Shown: positions 37,644 to 49,955 of the stretch, one piece after another
Layout of the letters: each line of letters begins with the position of its first letter
Numbering within the stretch: position 1 is the first letter of the stretch
Assembly: GCF_001677275.1 (NCBI RefSeq)
Contig: NZ_CP016177.1
Coordinates: forward strand, 682,001 to 746,000
Direction: 5' to 3'
Origin: Vibrio breoganii
Lineage (GTDB): Bacteria > Pseudomonadota > Gammaproteobacteria > Enterobacterales > Vibrionaceae
Length of the DNA stretch: 64,000 nucleotides
Made by a program: the position numbers and the translations under genes
The notes under the pieces: generated by a model
What the model saw: only the letters and a program-made list of their open reading frames with translations
The model's database searches: none
Told to the model about the DNA's origin: nothing

Positions 37644-37826
37644 TAGTTTTTTTGAAGATTTTGTCACTTATAGCGCGTTCGAACTTTTTTTAAACAAAGC
37701 GCCCCGTTTTTATTCAAAAATGCACCAAGAATTAAACACAAACAGACAACAGAAATTAAGTTATTCATGACCTAGTTGGAGAATGAATAACATAGTTGAT
37801 AAGCAGATTATCTGTGGATCCAAAAC

Positions 37827-37853
37827 AAAAAAGACCGCCGAAGCGATCTTTTT
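37827..37853 (-). terminator. possible ychF terminator
   Basis: Stem AAAGACCGC / GCGATCTTT (one G-U pair, 4-nt loop CGAA read on either strand), flanked by A- and T-runs on both sides. It lies 127 bp past the ychF stop, beyond a palindromic repeat, and is oriented to stop leftward transcripts before the tRNA promoter region. Confidence 0.7.
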
Positions 37854-37885
37854 AATCAAAGCTTAATCAATGTTTAGCTAAGCTA

Positions 37886-37979
37886 GAATGGGTTTAATCA
37901 AGGAGGGTTCGCGCAGCATACAAGTGTATGTGAGCAAACCCGACGCAGAGTAAATGTATTCTAGCAACGATAAACTTGA
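37886..37979. repeat. palindromic intergenic repeat related to the MITE hairpin
   Basis: AGAATGGGTTTAATCAAGG ... GAGTAAATGTATTCTAGC resembles the first hairpin of the 33870-34137 element (AGAAGCCATTTAATCAAGG ... GAGTAAATGGCTTCTGG), including an internal GCAGC and AAGCAAA/GAGCAAA segment. It abuts the ychF stop codon. Together with 37854-37885 it explains the gap before ychF. Confidence 0.65.
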
Positions 37980-39071
37980 TTAAACGTTGAAGCGGAAGTG
38001 TATTACATCACCATCTTTAACGATGTAATCTTTACCTTCTAGACGCCATTTACCTGCATCTTTAGCGCCACTTTCACCCTTAAATTGGATGAAATCATCG
38101 TAACCAACCACTTCAGCACGAATGAAGCCTTTCTCAAAGTCAGTGTGGATTTTACCTGCTGATTGAGGAGCCGTTGCACCAATAGGGATAGTCCATGCAC
38201 GCACTTCTTTAACACCGGCGGTAAAGTAAGTTTGTAGAGTAAGAAGGTCATAACCTGAACGAATAACACGGTTTAGGCCTGGTTCTTCAATGCCCATATC
38301 AGCAAGGAACTCAGCGCGGTCTTCGTCGTCAAGCTCAGCCATTTCGGACTCGATAGCGGCACAAACAGGAACGACTACGTTGTTCTCTTTCGCTGCGAAC
38401 TCTCGTACTGCGTCTAGGAACGGGTTATCTTCAAAGCCGTCTTCATTAACGTTAGCGATGTACATAGTAGGCTTTAGCGTTAGGAAGTTTAGGTAGCCAA
38501 CCGCTGCCAATTCTTCTTTGCTTAGCTCAACCGTACGAGCCATTCCGCCTTCAGTTAGGACTGGAAGTAGTTTTTCTAGTACAGAAAGTTCAAATTTAGC
38601 GTCTTTATCGCCACCTTTGGCTTTTTTAGCGTTACGCTGCATCGCGCGTTCACAGCTATCTAAGTCAGCCATCGCTAGCTCAAGGTTGATCACCTCGATG
38701 TCTTCGATAGGTGATACTTTACCTGAAACGTGAACAATGTTTTCGTTCTCAAAACAGCGAACAACGTGACCAATAGCGTCAGTTTCACGGATGTTAGCTA
38801 GGAATTTGTTGCCTAGACCTTCACCACGAGATGCACCCGCTACCAAACCTGCAATATCCACAAATTCCATAGTAGTAGGCAGGATCTTTTGTGGATTTAC
38901 GATTTCAGCAAGAGCGTCTAATCGTAGATCTGGCACAGGAACCACACCTGTGTTTGGTTCGATGGTACAGAACGGGAAGTTAGCCGCCTCGATACCTGCT
39001 TTAGTTAGAGCATTGAAAAGAGTTGATTTACCAACGTTTGGAAGACCAACGATGCCACATTTAAAACCCAT
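37980..39071 (-). CDS. ychF: redox-regulated ATPase YchF
   Basis: Obg-family P-loop NTPase that prefers ATP and associates with ribosomes. The 363 residues equal the E. coli length. Motifs are G1 GLPNVGKST at the N-terminus, G3 [10 protein letters not shown] and the altered G4 NVNE, which underlies ATP preference. A coiled-coil segment and a C-terminal TGS domain (about 278-361) follow. It lies 10 bp after pth, the usual pair. Confidence 0.97.
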   Translation of the reverse strand: MGFKCGIVGLPNVGKSTLFNALTKAGIEAANFPFCTIEPNTGVVPVPDLRLDALAEIVNPQKILPTTMEFVDIAGLVAGASRGEGLGNKFLANIRETDAIGHVVRCFENENIVHVSGKVSPIEDIEVINLELAMADLDSCERAMQRNAKKAKGGDKDAKFELSVLEKLLPVLTEGGMARTVELSKEELAAVGYLNFLTLKPTMYIANVNEDGFEDNPFLDAVREFAAKENNVVVPVCAAIESEMAELDDEDRAEFLADMGIEEPGLNRVIRSGYDLLTLQTYFTAGVKEVRAWTIPIGATAPQSAGKIHTDFEKGFIRAEVVGYDDFIQFKGESGAKDAGKWRLEGKDYIVKDGDVIHFRFNV

Positions 39072-39081
39072 GATTAAAACC

Positions 39082-39672
39082 TTATTCTGCTTTGAACGTG
39101 TGTAAGCGATTTTGTGCTTTAGTTAAACCGTCTTTTAGCAATATATCTAAACTGCGTACGGACTCGTCGACTACGGCTTCAAGACATTCTTGCTCTTTAG
39201 CTGGAGCTTTGCCTAATACATAGCCAGCTACGCGGTCTTTATGACCTGGGTGGCCGATGCCGATGCGTAGTCGATAAAATTCTTTGTTATTGCCTAGTTT
39301 GCTAATGGAGTCTTTTAATCCATTGTGGCCACCGTGACCGCCACCTTTCTTGAACTTGCCTACGCCCGGAGGTAAGTCTAGTTCATCGTGTGCGATCATT
39401 ATCTCTTCAGGTTTAATCTGATAAAACTTGGCTAATGCCGCAACAGATTTACCGGATAGATTCATGAAGGTGGTCGGGATCAACAAGCGTAGGTCGTGGC
39501 CATTTGCCAAGATTCTGCCTGTTAAACCAAAAAACTTTGGCTCATTTTTTAGTGTCACATTGTGTACGCGAGCTAATTCTTCGACGACCCAAGCGCCTGC
39601 ATTGTGACGTGTTTTAGCGTATTCAGGACCCGGATTCGCCAGACCGACAAGTAATTTGATTTCTTGGCTCAA
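39082..39672 (-). CDS. pth: peptidyl-tRNA hydrolase
   Basis: Cytoplasmic esterase that recycles peptidyl-tRNA released from stalled ribosomes. The 196 residues match the family. The catalytic His is in [11 protein letters not shown] (about residue 23), with conserved FMNLSG and the Asp in [11 protein letters not shown]. The start gives [15 protein letters not shown]. It is coupled to ychF and separated from prs by a terminator. Confidence 0.97.
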   Translation of the reverse strand: MSQEIKLLVGLANPGPEYAKTRHNAGAWVVEELARVHNVTLKNEPKFFGLTGRILANGHDLRLLIPTTFMNLSGKSVAALAKFYQIKPEEIMIAHDELDLPPGVGKFKKGGGHGGHNGLKDSISKLGNNKEFYRLRIGIGHPGHKDRVAGYVLGKAPAKEQECLEAVVDESVRSLDILLKDGLTKAQNRLHTFKAE

Positions 39673-39742
39673 GATTTGACTCTCGTAAATGTAGGTGACA
39701 ATAAAAAGCGCGATATGATAGCACGCAACGTAGCTAAGAGTA

Positions 39743-39779
39743 AAAAATCCCGGTGCTTATTACTAAGTACCGGGATTTT
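39743..39779 (-). terminator. prs terminator
   Basis: Stem AAAATCCCGGTGCTTA / TAAGTACCGGGATTTT (one mismatch), with T-runs on both strands. It lies between the prs stop and pth. Confidence 0.9.
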
Positions 39780-39820
39780 CAAAGTTATTTAGGTTCAATG
39801 GAACCCGATGTTAGCAACAA

Positions 39821-40768
39821 TTAGTGGCTGAACATCGCTGAGATTGACTCTTCGTTGCTGATGCGACGAATAGCTTCAGCAAGCATGCTAGATAGAGTTA
39901 GTTGAGTAACTTTACCTGTTGCTGCCATCTCTTTGCTCAATGTGATTGAGTCAGTGATGATCACTTGGTCAAGCACAGAGTTTTTGATGTTCTTAGCAGC
40001 GTTGCCAGAGAACACTGCGTGAGTTGCGTAAGCAAATACACGCTTAGCGCCGCGCTCTTTAAGAGCTTCAGCTGCTTTACACAGAGTGCCACCTGTATCA
40101 ATCATGTCGTCAACGATCACGCAGTCGCGGCCTTCAACATCACCGATTAGGTTCATTACTTCTGAAACATTAGCACGTGGACGACGCTTATCTACGATAG
40201 CGATGTCGATGTCACCAAGCGCTTTAGCAGTAGCACGAGCACGTACAACACCACCAAGATCTGGAGAAACAACAACAGGATCTTCTAGGCCACGGTTTGC
40301 CATGTCTTCTAGTAGTACTGGAGTACCGAAGATGTTGTCTACCGGCACGTCGAAGAAACCTTGAATCTGTTCAGCGTGTAGGTCGATAGTTAGAACGCGG
40401 TCAACACCAACGTTAGACAAGAAATCAGCGACTACTTTAGCCGTGATTGGCACACGAGCAGAGCGCACGCGGCGATCTTGGCGAGCATAGCCGAAGTAAG
40501 GGATTACAGCTGTAATACGGCCAGCAGAAGCACGACGCATAGCGTCGATCATTACCACCAATTCCATTAGGTTGTCATTGGTAGGTGCGCACGTTGATTG
40601 GATGATAAATACATCGCTACCACGAACGTTTTCATTAATTTGTACAGCGACTTCGCCGTCAGAAAAACGGTCTACAGTAGCATCACCTAGAGAAATGTAT
40701 AGGCGATCAGCAATGCGTTGGGCTAGTTCAGGTGTTGCGTTACCAGCAAATAGCTTCATATCAGGCAC
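39821..40768 (-). CDS. prs: ribose-phosphate pyrophosphokinase
   Basis: Makes PRPP from ribose 5-phosphate and ATP for purine, pyrimidine, histidine, tryptophan and NAD synthesis. The 315 residues equal the E. coli length. Key segments are [10 protein letters not shown] (ATP loop), [18 protein letters not shown] (metal-binding signature) and the PRPP loop [13 protein letters not shown]. It follows ispE by 26 bp in the conserved lolB-ispE-prs operon. Confidence 0.98.
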   Translation of the reverse strand: MPDMKLFAGNATPELAQRIADRLYISLGDATVDRFSDGEVAVQINENVRGSDVFIIQSTCAPTNDNLMELVVMIDAMRRASAGRITAVIPYFGYARQDRRVRSARVPITAKVVADFLSNVGVDRVLTIDLHAEQIQGFFDVPVDNIFGTPVLLEDMANRGLEDPVVVSPDLGGVVRARATAKALGDIDIAIVDKRRPRANVSEVMNLIGDVEGRDCVIVDDMIDTGGTLCKAAEALKERGAKRVFAYATHAVFSGNAAKNIKNSVLDQVIITDSITLSKEMAATGKVTQLTLSSMLAEAIRRISNEESISAMFSH

Positions 40769-40794
40769 GGTGGAAACCTCAAGGTTGCGTCCAG

Positions 40795-41664
40795 TTAATT
40801 GGGTAGTGTTTGGGCAGTAAACTGCGCCAATGTCAGGTGCAAAGGAGAAATATTGTTTCCTTGTGCAACAAATGCTGTTGTATTTTCAGGGAGTTGTCTT
40901 AATATGGTTTCTGCCTCTAATTGAGTATCAAACTCAGCAAAAACGCAAGATCCTGTCCCCGTCAATCTTGACGGCGCGTATTGTAACAGCCATGAAAGTT
41001 GCTTATCAACCTCTGGGTACAGTAAACGCACTATTTTTTCGCAATCGTTTTCGTAAGGACTGCTATCTAGTTCATTCCAGCCACGTTTTTTGGTGTCTCG
41101 CGTTAAATCTGGATGAGTAAAAATATCTACCGTGGCGATGCTCACGTCCGGTCTTACCACTAAATACCACTTTTCAGCAGGAGTCACAGGGGTCAAGTTC
41201 TCCCCGACACCCTCTGCAAAGGCGGCGAAGCCTTGCACAAATACAGGAACATCAGCCCCTAAGCTTAATCCAATATCTGCTAATTGTGGCAGAGGAACGT
41301 TTAGACCCCATAGAAAGTTCAGAGCAACTAAAGTCGTTGCTGCATTTGAAGAGCCGCCACCGATGCCACCTCCCATAGGAAGGACTTTCTTTATATGAAT
41401 ATCCGCGCCGAATTTGCATTGCGCGTGCGCTTGTAAGGCGGTCGCTGCTTTCCAGATAAGATTTTGCTCAAGTGGCACACCCGCAAGCTCAGGGGTAACG
41501 ATAATTTTTCCGCTATCGTTAGGGGTAATGGTGAGTTCATCGCCAAAGTTAATGAACTGGAACAAGGTTTGCAGTTCGTGGTAGCCGTTTGCACGACGAC
41601 CCGTAATGTAGAGAAAAAGATTAAGTTTGGCGGGAGAAGGCCAAGTGGTAGCTGTGGTTATCAT
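40795..41664 (-). CDS. ispE: 4-diphosphocytidyl-2-C-methyl-D-erythritol kinase
   Basis: GHMP kinase of the MEP isoprenoid pathway. The ATP-binding loop is [15 protein letters not shown], with the N-terminal [15 protein letters not shown] also typical. I choose ATG 41664 ([11 protein letters not shown], 289 residues): it overlaps the lolB stop as ATGA and has GGAG 6 nt upstream. The frame also offers ATG 41676. Translational coupling with lolB is likely. Confidence 0.96.
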   Translation of the reverse strand: MITTATTWPSPAKLNLFLYITGRRANGYHELQTLFQFINFGDELTITPNDSGKIIVTPELAGVPLEQNLIWKAATALQAHAQCKFGADIHIKKVLPMGGGIGGGSSNAATTLVALNFLWGLNVPLPQLADIGLSLGADVPVFVQGFAAFAEGVGENLTPVTPAEKWYLVVRPDVSIATVDIFTHPDLTRDTKKRGWNELDSSPYENDCEKIVRLLYPEVDKQLSWLLQYAPSRLTGTGSCVFAEFDTQLEAETILRQLPENTTAFVAQGNNISPLHLTLAQFTAQTLPN

Positions 41665-42287
41665 TGGATCTCCCACTTGCTAACAGCAATGTTTAACTTA
41701 ATTGGCTCGCGAGAGAGGGTCATTCTATTAGGAAGAATAACATCTTCGTTTTCTTGATAGCCTTTGTAGTCCATCAACCAAGTTTGCTCACCACGAGTTT
41801 GCTGAAGCGAAAGCAATGTACCGTTGTCGGCCACCTGGAAGTTATCAGCCGCAGTAGGCTGCCCTTTAATCCAGTCTTGCATATAAACAATAGGTAGGCG
41901 CATGCTTGTCAATTGATAGAAAAGTAAGTCGGCATCTTTATCAAAGTAGCGATTGCCATCAATGTCGGTTACCTTTGCCCCTTCATCATCAATCACAAGG
42001 TTCAATACCGTCTTACCTAAAAAGGTAGATAGGCGCAGTTCACTCTTTTCAGGAGATTGCTTCCAGTGGAAATTTAGGCTTTGGCGCTGAGTAGGATCTA
42101 TATAGCCAAGCTTTCCAGTGATGCGAAAGTGAGTCAGAGCGGACAGTTTTTGCTGGTGATCTTGATACTCGACACTGTGCGTAGGCATGCGCTGCGTGGT
42201 TTCACAGCCAAACAGAAGCAAGACCAAAACAATTGGCGTAAACCTAACCAACCATTTAGAAAAAAAGGATATTTGAGTCATTTGCAT
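41661..42287 (-). CDS. lolB: outer-membrane lipoprotein receptor LolB
   Basis: Accepts lipoproteins from LolA and inserts them in the outer membrane. The 208 residues start with a signal peptide ending LLLFGC (lipobox). The LolB-type segments [24 protein letters not shown] and [19 protein letters not shown] follow. The second in-frame ATG, two codons on, could be the start. It is the first gene of lolB-ispE-prs and divergent from hemA, as in E. coli. Confidence 0.95.
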   Translation of the reverse strand: MQMTQISFFSKWLVRFTPIVLVLLLFGCETTQRMPTHSVEYQDHQQKLSALTHFRITGKLGYIDPTQRQSLNFHWKQSPEKSELRLSTFLGKTVLNLVIDDEGAKVTDIDGNRYFDKDADLLFYQLTSMRLPIVYMQDWIKGQPTAADNFQVADNGTLLSLQQTRGEQTWLMDYKGYQENEDVILPNRMTLSREPIKLNIAVSKWEIQ

Positions 42288-42403
42288 GGCAAGAATGAGA
42301 GTTCTGATTCAAGGTTTGTGCCAATGATACAATAAAGCCTCTTTTATTGCTGTAGTGGTTCAAGTAAAATTGCGGTTTTGTTTTGTCCATGTCTAAGTAG
42401 TCC

Positions 42404-43660
42404 ATGTCTCTATTGACCATAGGAATCAATCACAATACCGCCTCGGTGGAACTGAGAGAAAAAGTCGCGTTTTCTCCAGATAAGATGAGCGATGCCTTGC
42501 AGCAGTTGCAATCAATGCCTGTGGTCAGCGGCAGTGTGATCTTATCTACGTGTAATCGCACAGAGCTCTATGTTGATGTTGATGCGCAAGCAAGCAACGA
42601 TATTGTTGATTGGTTGATTGACTTCCATCAGGTTGATGATGGTGATTTAAAGCCGAGCCTCTATACACATAGGGATGAGCAGGCTATCCAACATCTAATG
42701 CGCGTTTCGTGTGGACTAGACTCTCTGGTTTTGGGCGAGCCTCAAATCTTGGGGCAAGTAAAGCAAGCCTACGCTGATGCGAAAGAGCACGAAGCGGTGC
42801 AAGGTAATCTTGATAAGCTTTTTCAAAAGGCTTTCTCTGTTGCTAAGCGCGTTCGCACAGAAACAGACATCGGTGGCAATGCCGTATCCGTCGCCTATGC
42901 CGCGTGTACTCTAGCAAAGCACATCTTTGAGTCCTTAGATCGCTCGCGTGTGCTGCTCGTGGGCGCCGGTGAAACTATTGAATTAGTTGCCAAGCATCTA
43001 TCTGATAATGGATGCACGCAAATGACGGTAGCCAATCGAACCAAGGAGCGAGCAGCAGGCTTAGCATCGCAGTTCGATGCGCAAGTGGTGAGCTTAAGTG
43101 AGATCCCTACAGCACTGGCACAAGCCGATATTGTGATCAGCTCAACGGCAAGTCCTCTGCCCATTATTGGTAAGGGCATGGTTGAAAGCGCGCTTAAGTC
43201 TCGTAAGCATAAGCCGATATTGTTTATCGATATTGCTGTCCCTCGTGATATTGAATCTGAGGTATCAGAATTAAGCGATGCGTATCTGTATACTGTCGAT
43301 GACCTACAGTCCATCATTGACCAGAATATTGAACAGCGCAGAGCAGAAGCGGTTCAGGCAGAAAAAATCATTGGTATAGAGAGCAAAGAGTTTCAAAGCT
43401 GGTTGCGCTCTCGAAAAGCCGTAGAAAGTATTAGAGATTACCGCCGTGCATCCCACACAATGCGACAAGATTTGCTCGCTAAGAGCTTGCAAGCTTTAAG
43501 CGCTGGTGGTGATCCAGAAAAAGTATTACTAGAGTTAAGCAACAAATTAACCAATAAGCTTATCCATGCCCCAACTAAGGCGCTTCAAGAGGCGGCTGAG
43601 AAGGGAGAGTTGGATGATTTGGCTGTATTGAGAAAAAGCCTAGGTCTCGAAGACCTTTAA
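42404..43660 (+). CDS. hemA: glutamyl-tRNA reductase
   Basis: First enzyme of the C5 haem pathway: reduces Glu-tRNA to glutamate-1-semialdehyde using NADPH. The 418 residues equal the E. coli length. The catalytic Cys is in [11 protein letters not shown] (about residue 50) and the family signature is [20 protein letters not shown] Rossmann domain ([17 protein letters not shown]) and a C-terminal dimerisation domain follow. The ribosome-binding site is weak. Confidence 0.97.
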   Translation: MSLLTIGINHNTASVELREKVAFSPDKMSDALQQLQSMPVVSGSVILSTCNRTELYVDVDAQASNDIVDWLIDFHQVDDGDLKPSLYTHRDEQAIQHLMRVSCGLDSLVLGEPQILGQVKQAYADAKEHEAVQGNLDKLFQKAFSVAKRVRTETDIGGNAVSVAYAACTLAKHIFESLDRSRVLLVGAGETIELVAKHLSDNGCTQMTVANRTKERAAGLASQFDAQVVSLSEIPTALAQADIVISSTASPLPIIGKGMVESALKSRKHKPILFIDIAVPRDIESEVSELSDAYLYTVDDLQSIIDQNIEQRRAEAVQAEKIIGIESKEFQSWLRSRKAVESIRDYRRASHTMRQDLLAKSLQALSAGGDPEKVLLELSNKLTNKLIHAPTKALQEAAEKGELDDLAVLRKSLGLEDL

Positions 43661-43676
43661 CTAATTTAAGAAGAAT

Positions 43677-44765
43677 ATGAAAGCATCGATTTTAGTGAAG
43701 TTAGAAACGCTGGTTGAGCGTTACGAAGAAGTGCAGCACCTGCTTGGTGATCCCGATGTTATTGGCGATCAAAACAAGTTCCGCGCGCTATCAAAAGAGT
43801 ATTCTCAGCTAGAGGAAGTCACTAAGTGCTTCCAAGCCTATCAGCAAGCTCAAGAAGACCTTGAAGCGGCGCAAGAGATGGCTAACGAAGATGATCCTGA
43901 GATGAAAGAAATGGCTCAGGAAGAAATCAAAGATGCAAAAGCAAACATCGAGTCTTTGACCGATGAGCTACAAATCTTACTTCTACCTAAAGATCCAAAC
44001 GATGAGCGTAACTGTTTCCTTGAGATCCGCGCGGGTGCAGGTGGTGATGAAGCGGGTATTTTCGCAGGTAACCTTTTCCGCATGTACTCTAAGTTTGCAG
44101 AGAAGAAAGGCTGGCGCGTTGAAGTCATGAGCGCTAACGAGTCAGAGCAAGGCGGTTATAAAGAAGTGATCGCTAAGATTTCTGGCGACGGCGTTTACGG
44201 CACCATGAAATTTGAATCAGGCGGTCACCGCGTACAGCGTGTACCAGAGACTGAATCTCAAGGCCGTGTACATACCTCTGCATGTACTGTTGCGATCATG
44301 CCTGAGATCCCTGAAGCGGATCTGCCAGAGATTAAAGCAAGCGATCTTAAAATTGATACCTTCCGTGCATCTGGCGCGGGTGGTCAGCACGTTAACACCA
44401 CTGACTCTGCTATCCGTATTACTCACTTGCCAACAGGCACAGTAGTTGAATGTCAGGACGAGCGTTCACAGCACAAGAACAAAGCGAAGGCGATGTCTGT
44501 GCTAGCGGCGCGTATTATTCAGGCCGAAGAAGCGAAGCGTGCAGCTGAGGTTTCTGATACTCGTCGTAACCTGCTAGGTTCTGGTGATCGTAGTGACCGT
44601 ATTCGTACCTACAACTACCCGCAAGGCCGAGTGTCTGATCACCGTATCAACCTAACTCTGTACCGTCTAAACGAGGTATTGGAAGGGGATATGCACGCGC
44701 TTATCGATCCTGTGATGACTGAACACCAAGCTGATCAGCTAGCAGCCCTTTCTGAGCACGGCTAA
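43677..44765 (+). CDS. prfA: peptide chain release factor 1
   Basis: Recognises UAA and UAG stop codons and triggers peptide release. The 362 residues fit RF1. The tripeptide anticodon P-x-T appears as PET in [17 protein letters not shown], and the catalytic GGQ in [16 protein letters not shown]. The neighbour prmC encodes the enzyme that methylates this GGQ glutamine. It lies 16 bp after hemA. Confidence 0.98.
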   Translation: MKASILVKLETLVERYEEVQHLLGDPDVIGDQNKFRALSKEYSQLEEVTKCFQAYQQAQEDLEAAQEMANEDDPEMKEMAQEEIKDAKANIESLTDELQILLLPKDPNDERNCFLEIRAGAGGDEAGIFAGNLFRMYSKFAEKKGWRVEVMSANESEQGGYKEVIAKISGDGVYGTMKFESGGHRVQRVPETESQGRVHTSACTVAIMPEIPEADLPEIKASDLKIDTFRASGAGGQHVNTTDSAIRITHLPTGTVVECQDERSQHKNKAKAMSVLAARIIQAEEAKRAAEVSDTRRNLLGSGDRSDRIRTYNYPQGRVSDHRINLTLYRLNEVLEGDMHALIDPVMTEHQADQLAALSEHG

Positions 44766-44768
44766 TTC

Positions 44769-45626
44769 GTGTCTTTGCCTAGTATTCAAGAGTCGCTGGT
44801 TGCAGCGACTCTCTTGTTGACGGAATCTGGCGCTGATTCAGCCAAGCTGGATGCCTCTGTGTTGCTTTGCCATGTGTTGCAAAAGCCGCGCAGCTACCTG
44901 CTCACTTGGCCAGAAAAAGCCCTCACCGAAGAGCAGAACCAAGATTTTAACGCCTTGATAGTGCGCCGCGTTAGTGGCGAGCCTGTGGCTTATATCACCG
45001 GCGAACGAGAGTTTTGGTCTCTGCCGCTAAAGGTTTCCCCAACTACCTTGATTCCGCGCCCAGACACCGAGCGTTTGGTTGAGCTTGCACTTGAGAAAAT
45101 AGGCTCAGAGCCAGGTAAAGGGTTAGATCTTGGCACTGGCACTGGCGCGATAGCGCTAGCCTTGGCATCAGAATGCCCTCACTTTGAATTTATCGGTGTA
45201 GATATTCAGGCGGATGCTCAGGTTCTGGCGACAGACAATGCACGTCAATTGGGTATCCGTAATGCTCGCTTCTTACAAGGCAGCTGGTTTGAACCTGTTG
45301 TTAATGAGGGGCCATTCCAGATCATCGTATCTAATCCTCCTTATATTGATGAGCAAGACCCACATTTAGCGGTAGGAGACGTTCGATTTGAACCTGATTC
45401 TGCGCTAGTGGCTAAGGACAATGGTTTAGCGGATCTTAGGCACATTGCATTGCATGCTACAGAATACCTTGCCGAGAATGGTTGGCTGCTCATGGAGCAC
45501 GGTTATGATCAAGGGGAAGCAACACGACAAATTCTTACAGAGATGGGCTATGACTCCGTCTCTACTGAACAAGACTATGCCGGTCAAGATAGAGTGACCT
45601 TAGGCCAATTTAAAGGAAGAAGTTAA
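44769..45626 (+). CDS. prmC: release factor glutamine N5-methyltransferase PrmC
   Basis: Methylates the GGQ glutamine of RF1 and RF2. The 285 residues have an N-terminal helical domain, the SAM-binding motif GLDLGTGTGAIALALA and the catalytic NPPY in IIVSNPPYIDEQDPH. The start is GTG 44769 (MSLPSIQESL), 3 bp after the prfA stop, so prfA-prmC are coupled. Confidence 0.97.
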   Translation: MSLPSIQESLVAATLLLTESGADSAKLDASVLLCHVLQKPRSYLLTWPEKALTEEQNQDFNALIVRRVSGEPVAYITGEREFWSLPLKVSPTTLIPRPDTERLVELALEKIGSEPGKGLDLGTGTGAIALALASECPHFEFIGVDIQADAQVLATDNARQLGIRNARFLQGSWFEPVVNEGPFQIIVSNPPYIDEQDPHLAVGDVRFEPDSALVAKDNGLADLRHIALHATEYLAENGWLLMEHGYDQGEATRQILTEMGYDSVSTEQDYAGQDRVTLGQFKGRS

Positions 45627-46009
45627 TGTACGTTGCATTAAAGCACACCCATCTAATGTTGATTGCATTGAGCGCAGGATTATTTCTGACTCAGTATATC
45701 TTGATGGTGACTAAGTCACCGCTGCAAAACAAGACATTCATTAAAGTTGCACCACATGCCGTCAATGGCTTGCTGATTTTATCTGGCATCATGTTGCTGT
45801 TTGTGACGGGTTGGGTTCCGTTTGCGCCTGGCTCTGAATGGTTATCTGAGAAATTTACCGCATTATTAGCCTACATTGCGCTTGGTGTGTTTGCACTACG
45901 CATGGGTAAAAACCAATTGTTACGTGGCTTTGCATTCTTAGGTGCCATGGGTTGGTTGTTGATGGCATTCAAAATTGGCATGACGAAAATGCCAATGTTT
46001 ATGGGGTAA
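45626..46009 (+). CDS. sirB2: SirB2 family membrane protein
   Basis: 127-residue inner-membrane protein with four hydrophobic segments. The SirB family (named for Salmonella invasion-gene regulation, mechanism unclear) is found at this position after prmC. Conserved features include VAPHAVNGLLILSGI and the C-terminal FKIGMTKMPM. It shares one base with the prmC stop. Confidence 0.9.
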   Translation: MYVALKHTHLMLIALSAGLFLTQYILMVTKSPLQNKTFIKVAPHAVNGLLILSGIMLLFVTGWVPFAPGSEWLSEKFTALLAYIALGVFALRMGKNQLLRGFAFLGAMGWLLMAFKIGMTKMPMFMG

Positions 46010-46012
46010 ACA

Positions 46013-47697
<1,685 letters not shown>

Positions 47698-47731
47698 GGT
47701 TTAACACTCTAACTCTGTGATAGTAATAGTA

Positions 47732-47765
47732 AAAACGGGCATTGCATTCGCATGCCCGTTTTTTT
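47732..47765 (+). terminator. kdsA terminator
   Basis: Stem ACGGGCAT / ATGCCCGT with a 9-nt loop between A- and T-runs, 35 bp after the kdsA stop. Confidence 0.93.
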
Positions 47766-47808
47766 GTTGCTATTTTTTGTGCGAATACATTTCATTGGAA
47801 AGAAATAC

Positions 47809-49464
47809 ATGGAACGGTTAAAAATGAAATCATTGGTCTTGGCTGTAGCGTTTGGCACGCTCGCGGTAGGCTGTGCATCGGATAATGTTGTTGAAACCAA
47901 CGGCGTTCAAAAGCTGACAATCTTACATACCAACGACCATCACGGTCGCTTCTGGCCAAACAAATATGGCGAGTTAGGTATGGCGGCGAGAAAGACGCTC
48001 ATCGATCAAATTAGAGAGGAAGTTGAGTCTGAAGGTGGCGCCGTATTGCTGCTTTCCGGTGGTGACATTAATACCGGTGTTCCTGAGTCCGATCTTCTCG
48101 ATGCAGAACCTGACTTCAAAGGTATGACGTTACTCGGCTATGACGCAATGGCACTGGGTAACCACGAATTTGATAATCCATTATCGATTCTAGAAAAGCA
48201 GCAAGAGTGGGCTGAGTTCCCTATGTTGTCTGCCAATATCTATGACAAAGAGAGCCAAACACGTAAATTTCAGCCTTATCAGATGTTTGAGAAAGAAGGT
48301 CTGAAGATAGCGGTCATTGGCTTAACCACGGAAGACACAGCAAAGATTGGTAACCCTGAATTTATTCAATCTCTCGATTTCAGAGATCCAAAGCCAGAAG
48401 CCAAGCAGTTGCTTGCAGAGATTGAGCAATCCGAACAGCCAGATATCACCATTGCTGTGACTCACATGGGTCACTACCAAGATGGCAATAACGGCGGTAA
48501 TGCTCCGGGTGACGTAGCGTTAGCTCGTTATCTTCCAGCTGGCGCTTTAGACATGGTGATTGGTGGTCACTCACAAGAGCCTGTTTGTATGGAAGGGCCT
48601 AATCTGGTGAAGAAACAGTTCAAGCCTGGTGATGAGTGTCAACCTGACCAACAAAACGGCACTTGGATCATGCAAGCCTTTGAGTGGGGCAAATACGTTG
48701 GTCGTGCGGATTACGAATATGAAAACGGTGAATTAAACCTTGTTCATTACGAACTTGTGCCTATCAACCTAACCAAAAAGGTAGAGGTTGATGGTAAGAA
48801 AGAGCGCGTCATCGTGGGTGAAGAAATTGAGCAAGATTCAGATGTCGAAGATTTCTTAGCGCCGTATCAAGAGCAAGGCCAAGAAAAATTGAATGTGAAG
48901 ATCGCAGAGTCTAATGGCAAGCTGGAAGGCGATCGTAATAAAGTTAGATTTGAACAAACCAATCTAGGACGCTTGATTGCTACCGCGCACATGACTCGTG
49001 CAAAAGCTGACTTTGGCGTAATGAACTCAGGTGGCGTGCGTGATTCTATTGCACAGGGTAATATCACCTATAAAGATGTGTTAACGGTTCAACCGTTTGG
49101 CAATATCGTTACCTATGTGGACATGACGGGCGTTGAGGTATTGGATTACCTGAATGTTGTTGCATTGAAACCAACGGACTCGGGCGCTTATGCTCAGTTT
49201 GCGGGTATTTCTATGACAGTGACGAGCAAGGGTGTTACTGATGTGATGATTGGCGGCAAAGCGATTGATCCAAACGGTAAGTATCGCTTTAGTATCCCTA
49301 GCTTCAATGCCGCGGGTGGTGATGGTTATCCTGCGATTACCGCTCATCCTGGTTATGTGGATACTGGTTTCGTTGATGCTGAGGTTCTGAAAGAGTATCT
49401 TGAGAGCCATAGCCCACTAGACGTAACTCTATACGCGCCAAATGGCGAAGTTCGTTACCCGTAA
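47809..49464 (+). CDS. 5'-nucleotidase / UshA-NutA type lipoprotein
   Basis: Surface or periplasmic nucleotidase that releases nucleosides and phosphate from extracellular nucleotides. I take ATG 47809 (MERLKMKSLVLAV, 552 residues; an inner ATG is at 47824), because the frame start at 47752 lies inside the kdsA terminator. The signal peptide ends in the lipobox AVGC. The metallophosphatase domain shows HTNDHHGR, LSGGDINTG, GNHEFD, THMGH and GGHS. The C-terminal nucleotidase domain shows GVMNSGGVRDSI and FNAAGGDGYP. Vibrio NutA is the closest known type. Confidence 0.92.
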   Translation: MERLKMKSLVLAVAFGTLAVGCASDNVVETNGVQKLTILHTNDHHGRFWPNKYGELGMAARKTLIDQIREEVESEGGAVLLLSGGDINTGVPESDLLDAEPDFKGMTLLGYDAMALGNHEFDNPLSILEKQQEWAEFPMLSANIYDKESQTRKFQPYQMFEKEGLKIAVIGLTTEDTAKIGNPEFIQSLDFRDPKPEAKQLLAEIEQSEQPDITIAVTHMGHYQDGNNGGNAPGDVALARYLPAGALDMVIGGHSQEPVCMEGPNLVKKQFKPGDECQPDQQNGTWIMQAFEWGKYVGRADYEYENGELNLVHYELVPINLTKKVEVDGKKERVIVGEEIEQDSDVEDFLAPYQEQGQEKLNVKIAESNGKLEGDRNKVRFEQTNLGRLIATAHMTRAKADFGVMNSGGVRDSIAQGNITYKDVLTVQPFGNIVTYVDMTGVEVLDYLNVVALKPTDSGAYAQFAGISMTVTSKGVTDVMIGGKAIDPNGKYRFSIPSFNAAGGDGYPAITAHPGYVDTGFVDAEVLKEYLESHSPLDVTLYAPNGEVRYP

Positions 49465-49479
49465 AAATAAGAGAGAACC

Positions 49480-49953
49480 ATGACACCTGCTGTACGTTTA
49501 TTGAAAAAGAACAAGGTACCCTTTGAACTTCATCAATATAAGCATGACCCAAACCATGAAAGCTTCGGTTTAGAAGCTGTTGAGGCGACGGGGCAGCCTG
49601 CGGAGCAGGTGTTTAAAACTCTACTTTTCTCAGTGGACGGCAGTGCCCAAGGTCTAGGAGTTGCTGTTGTCCCTGTTAACAAAAAGTTGAATCTTAAGCT
49701 TGCCGCCAAGGCGAATAAGCTTAAAAAGGCCACTATGGCCGACCCTGCATTGGCACAAAAAATCACAGGTTATCTGGTTGGAGGGATAAGCCCTTTAGCT
49801 CAGAAAAAACGCCTGCCAACCTTTATTGATCAAAGTGCCGAGCATCAAGCCACCATCTGCATTAGTGGTGGAAAGCGAGGGCTAGAAATTGAAATCAACC
49901 CACAGTTGTTGGTTGAGCAAGTCCAGGGCTGCTTTGCCCCTCTAAGTGAGTAA
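49480..49953 (+). CDS. ybaK: Cys-tRNA(Pro)/Cys-tRNA(Cys) deacylase YbaK
   Basis: Single-domain editing protein that hydrolyses Cys-tRNA-Pro made in error by ProS (also present here). The 157 residues match YbaK/EbsC. Typical segments are FELHQYKHDP, VFKTLLFSVDG, the catalytic-lysine region and YLVGGISPLAQKKRLP. It begins 16 bp after the nucleotidase gene and is convergent with the LysE gene. Confidence 0.95.
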   Translation: MTPAVRLLKKNKVPFELHQYKHDPNHESFGLEAVEATGQPAEQVFKTLLFSVDGSAQGLGVAVVPVNKKLNLKLAAKANKLKKATMADPALAQKITGYLVGGISPLAQKKRLPTFIDQSAEHQATICISGGKRGLEIEINPQLLVEQVQGCFAPLSE

Positions 49954-49955
49954 AG

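Noticed and set aside
47752..47808. Extended N-terminus of the 5'-nucleotidase from ATG 47752
   Set aside because: It begins inside the kdsA terminator hairpin and would place an odd hydrophobic segment before a normal lipoprotein signal peptide.
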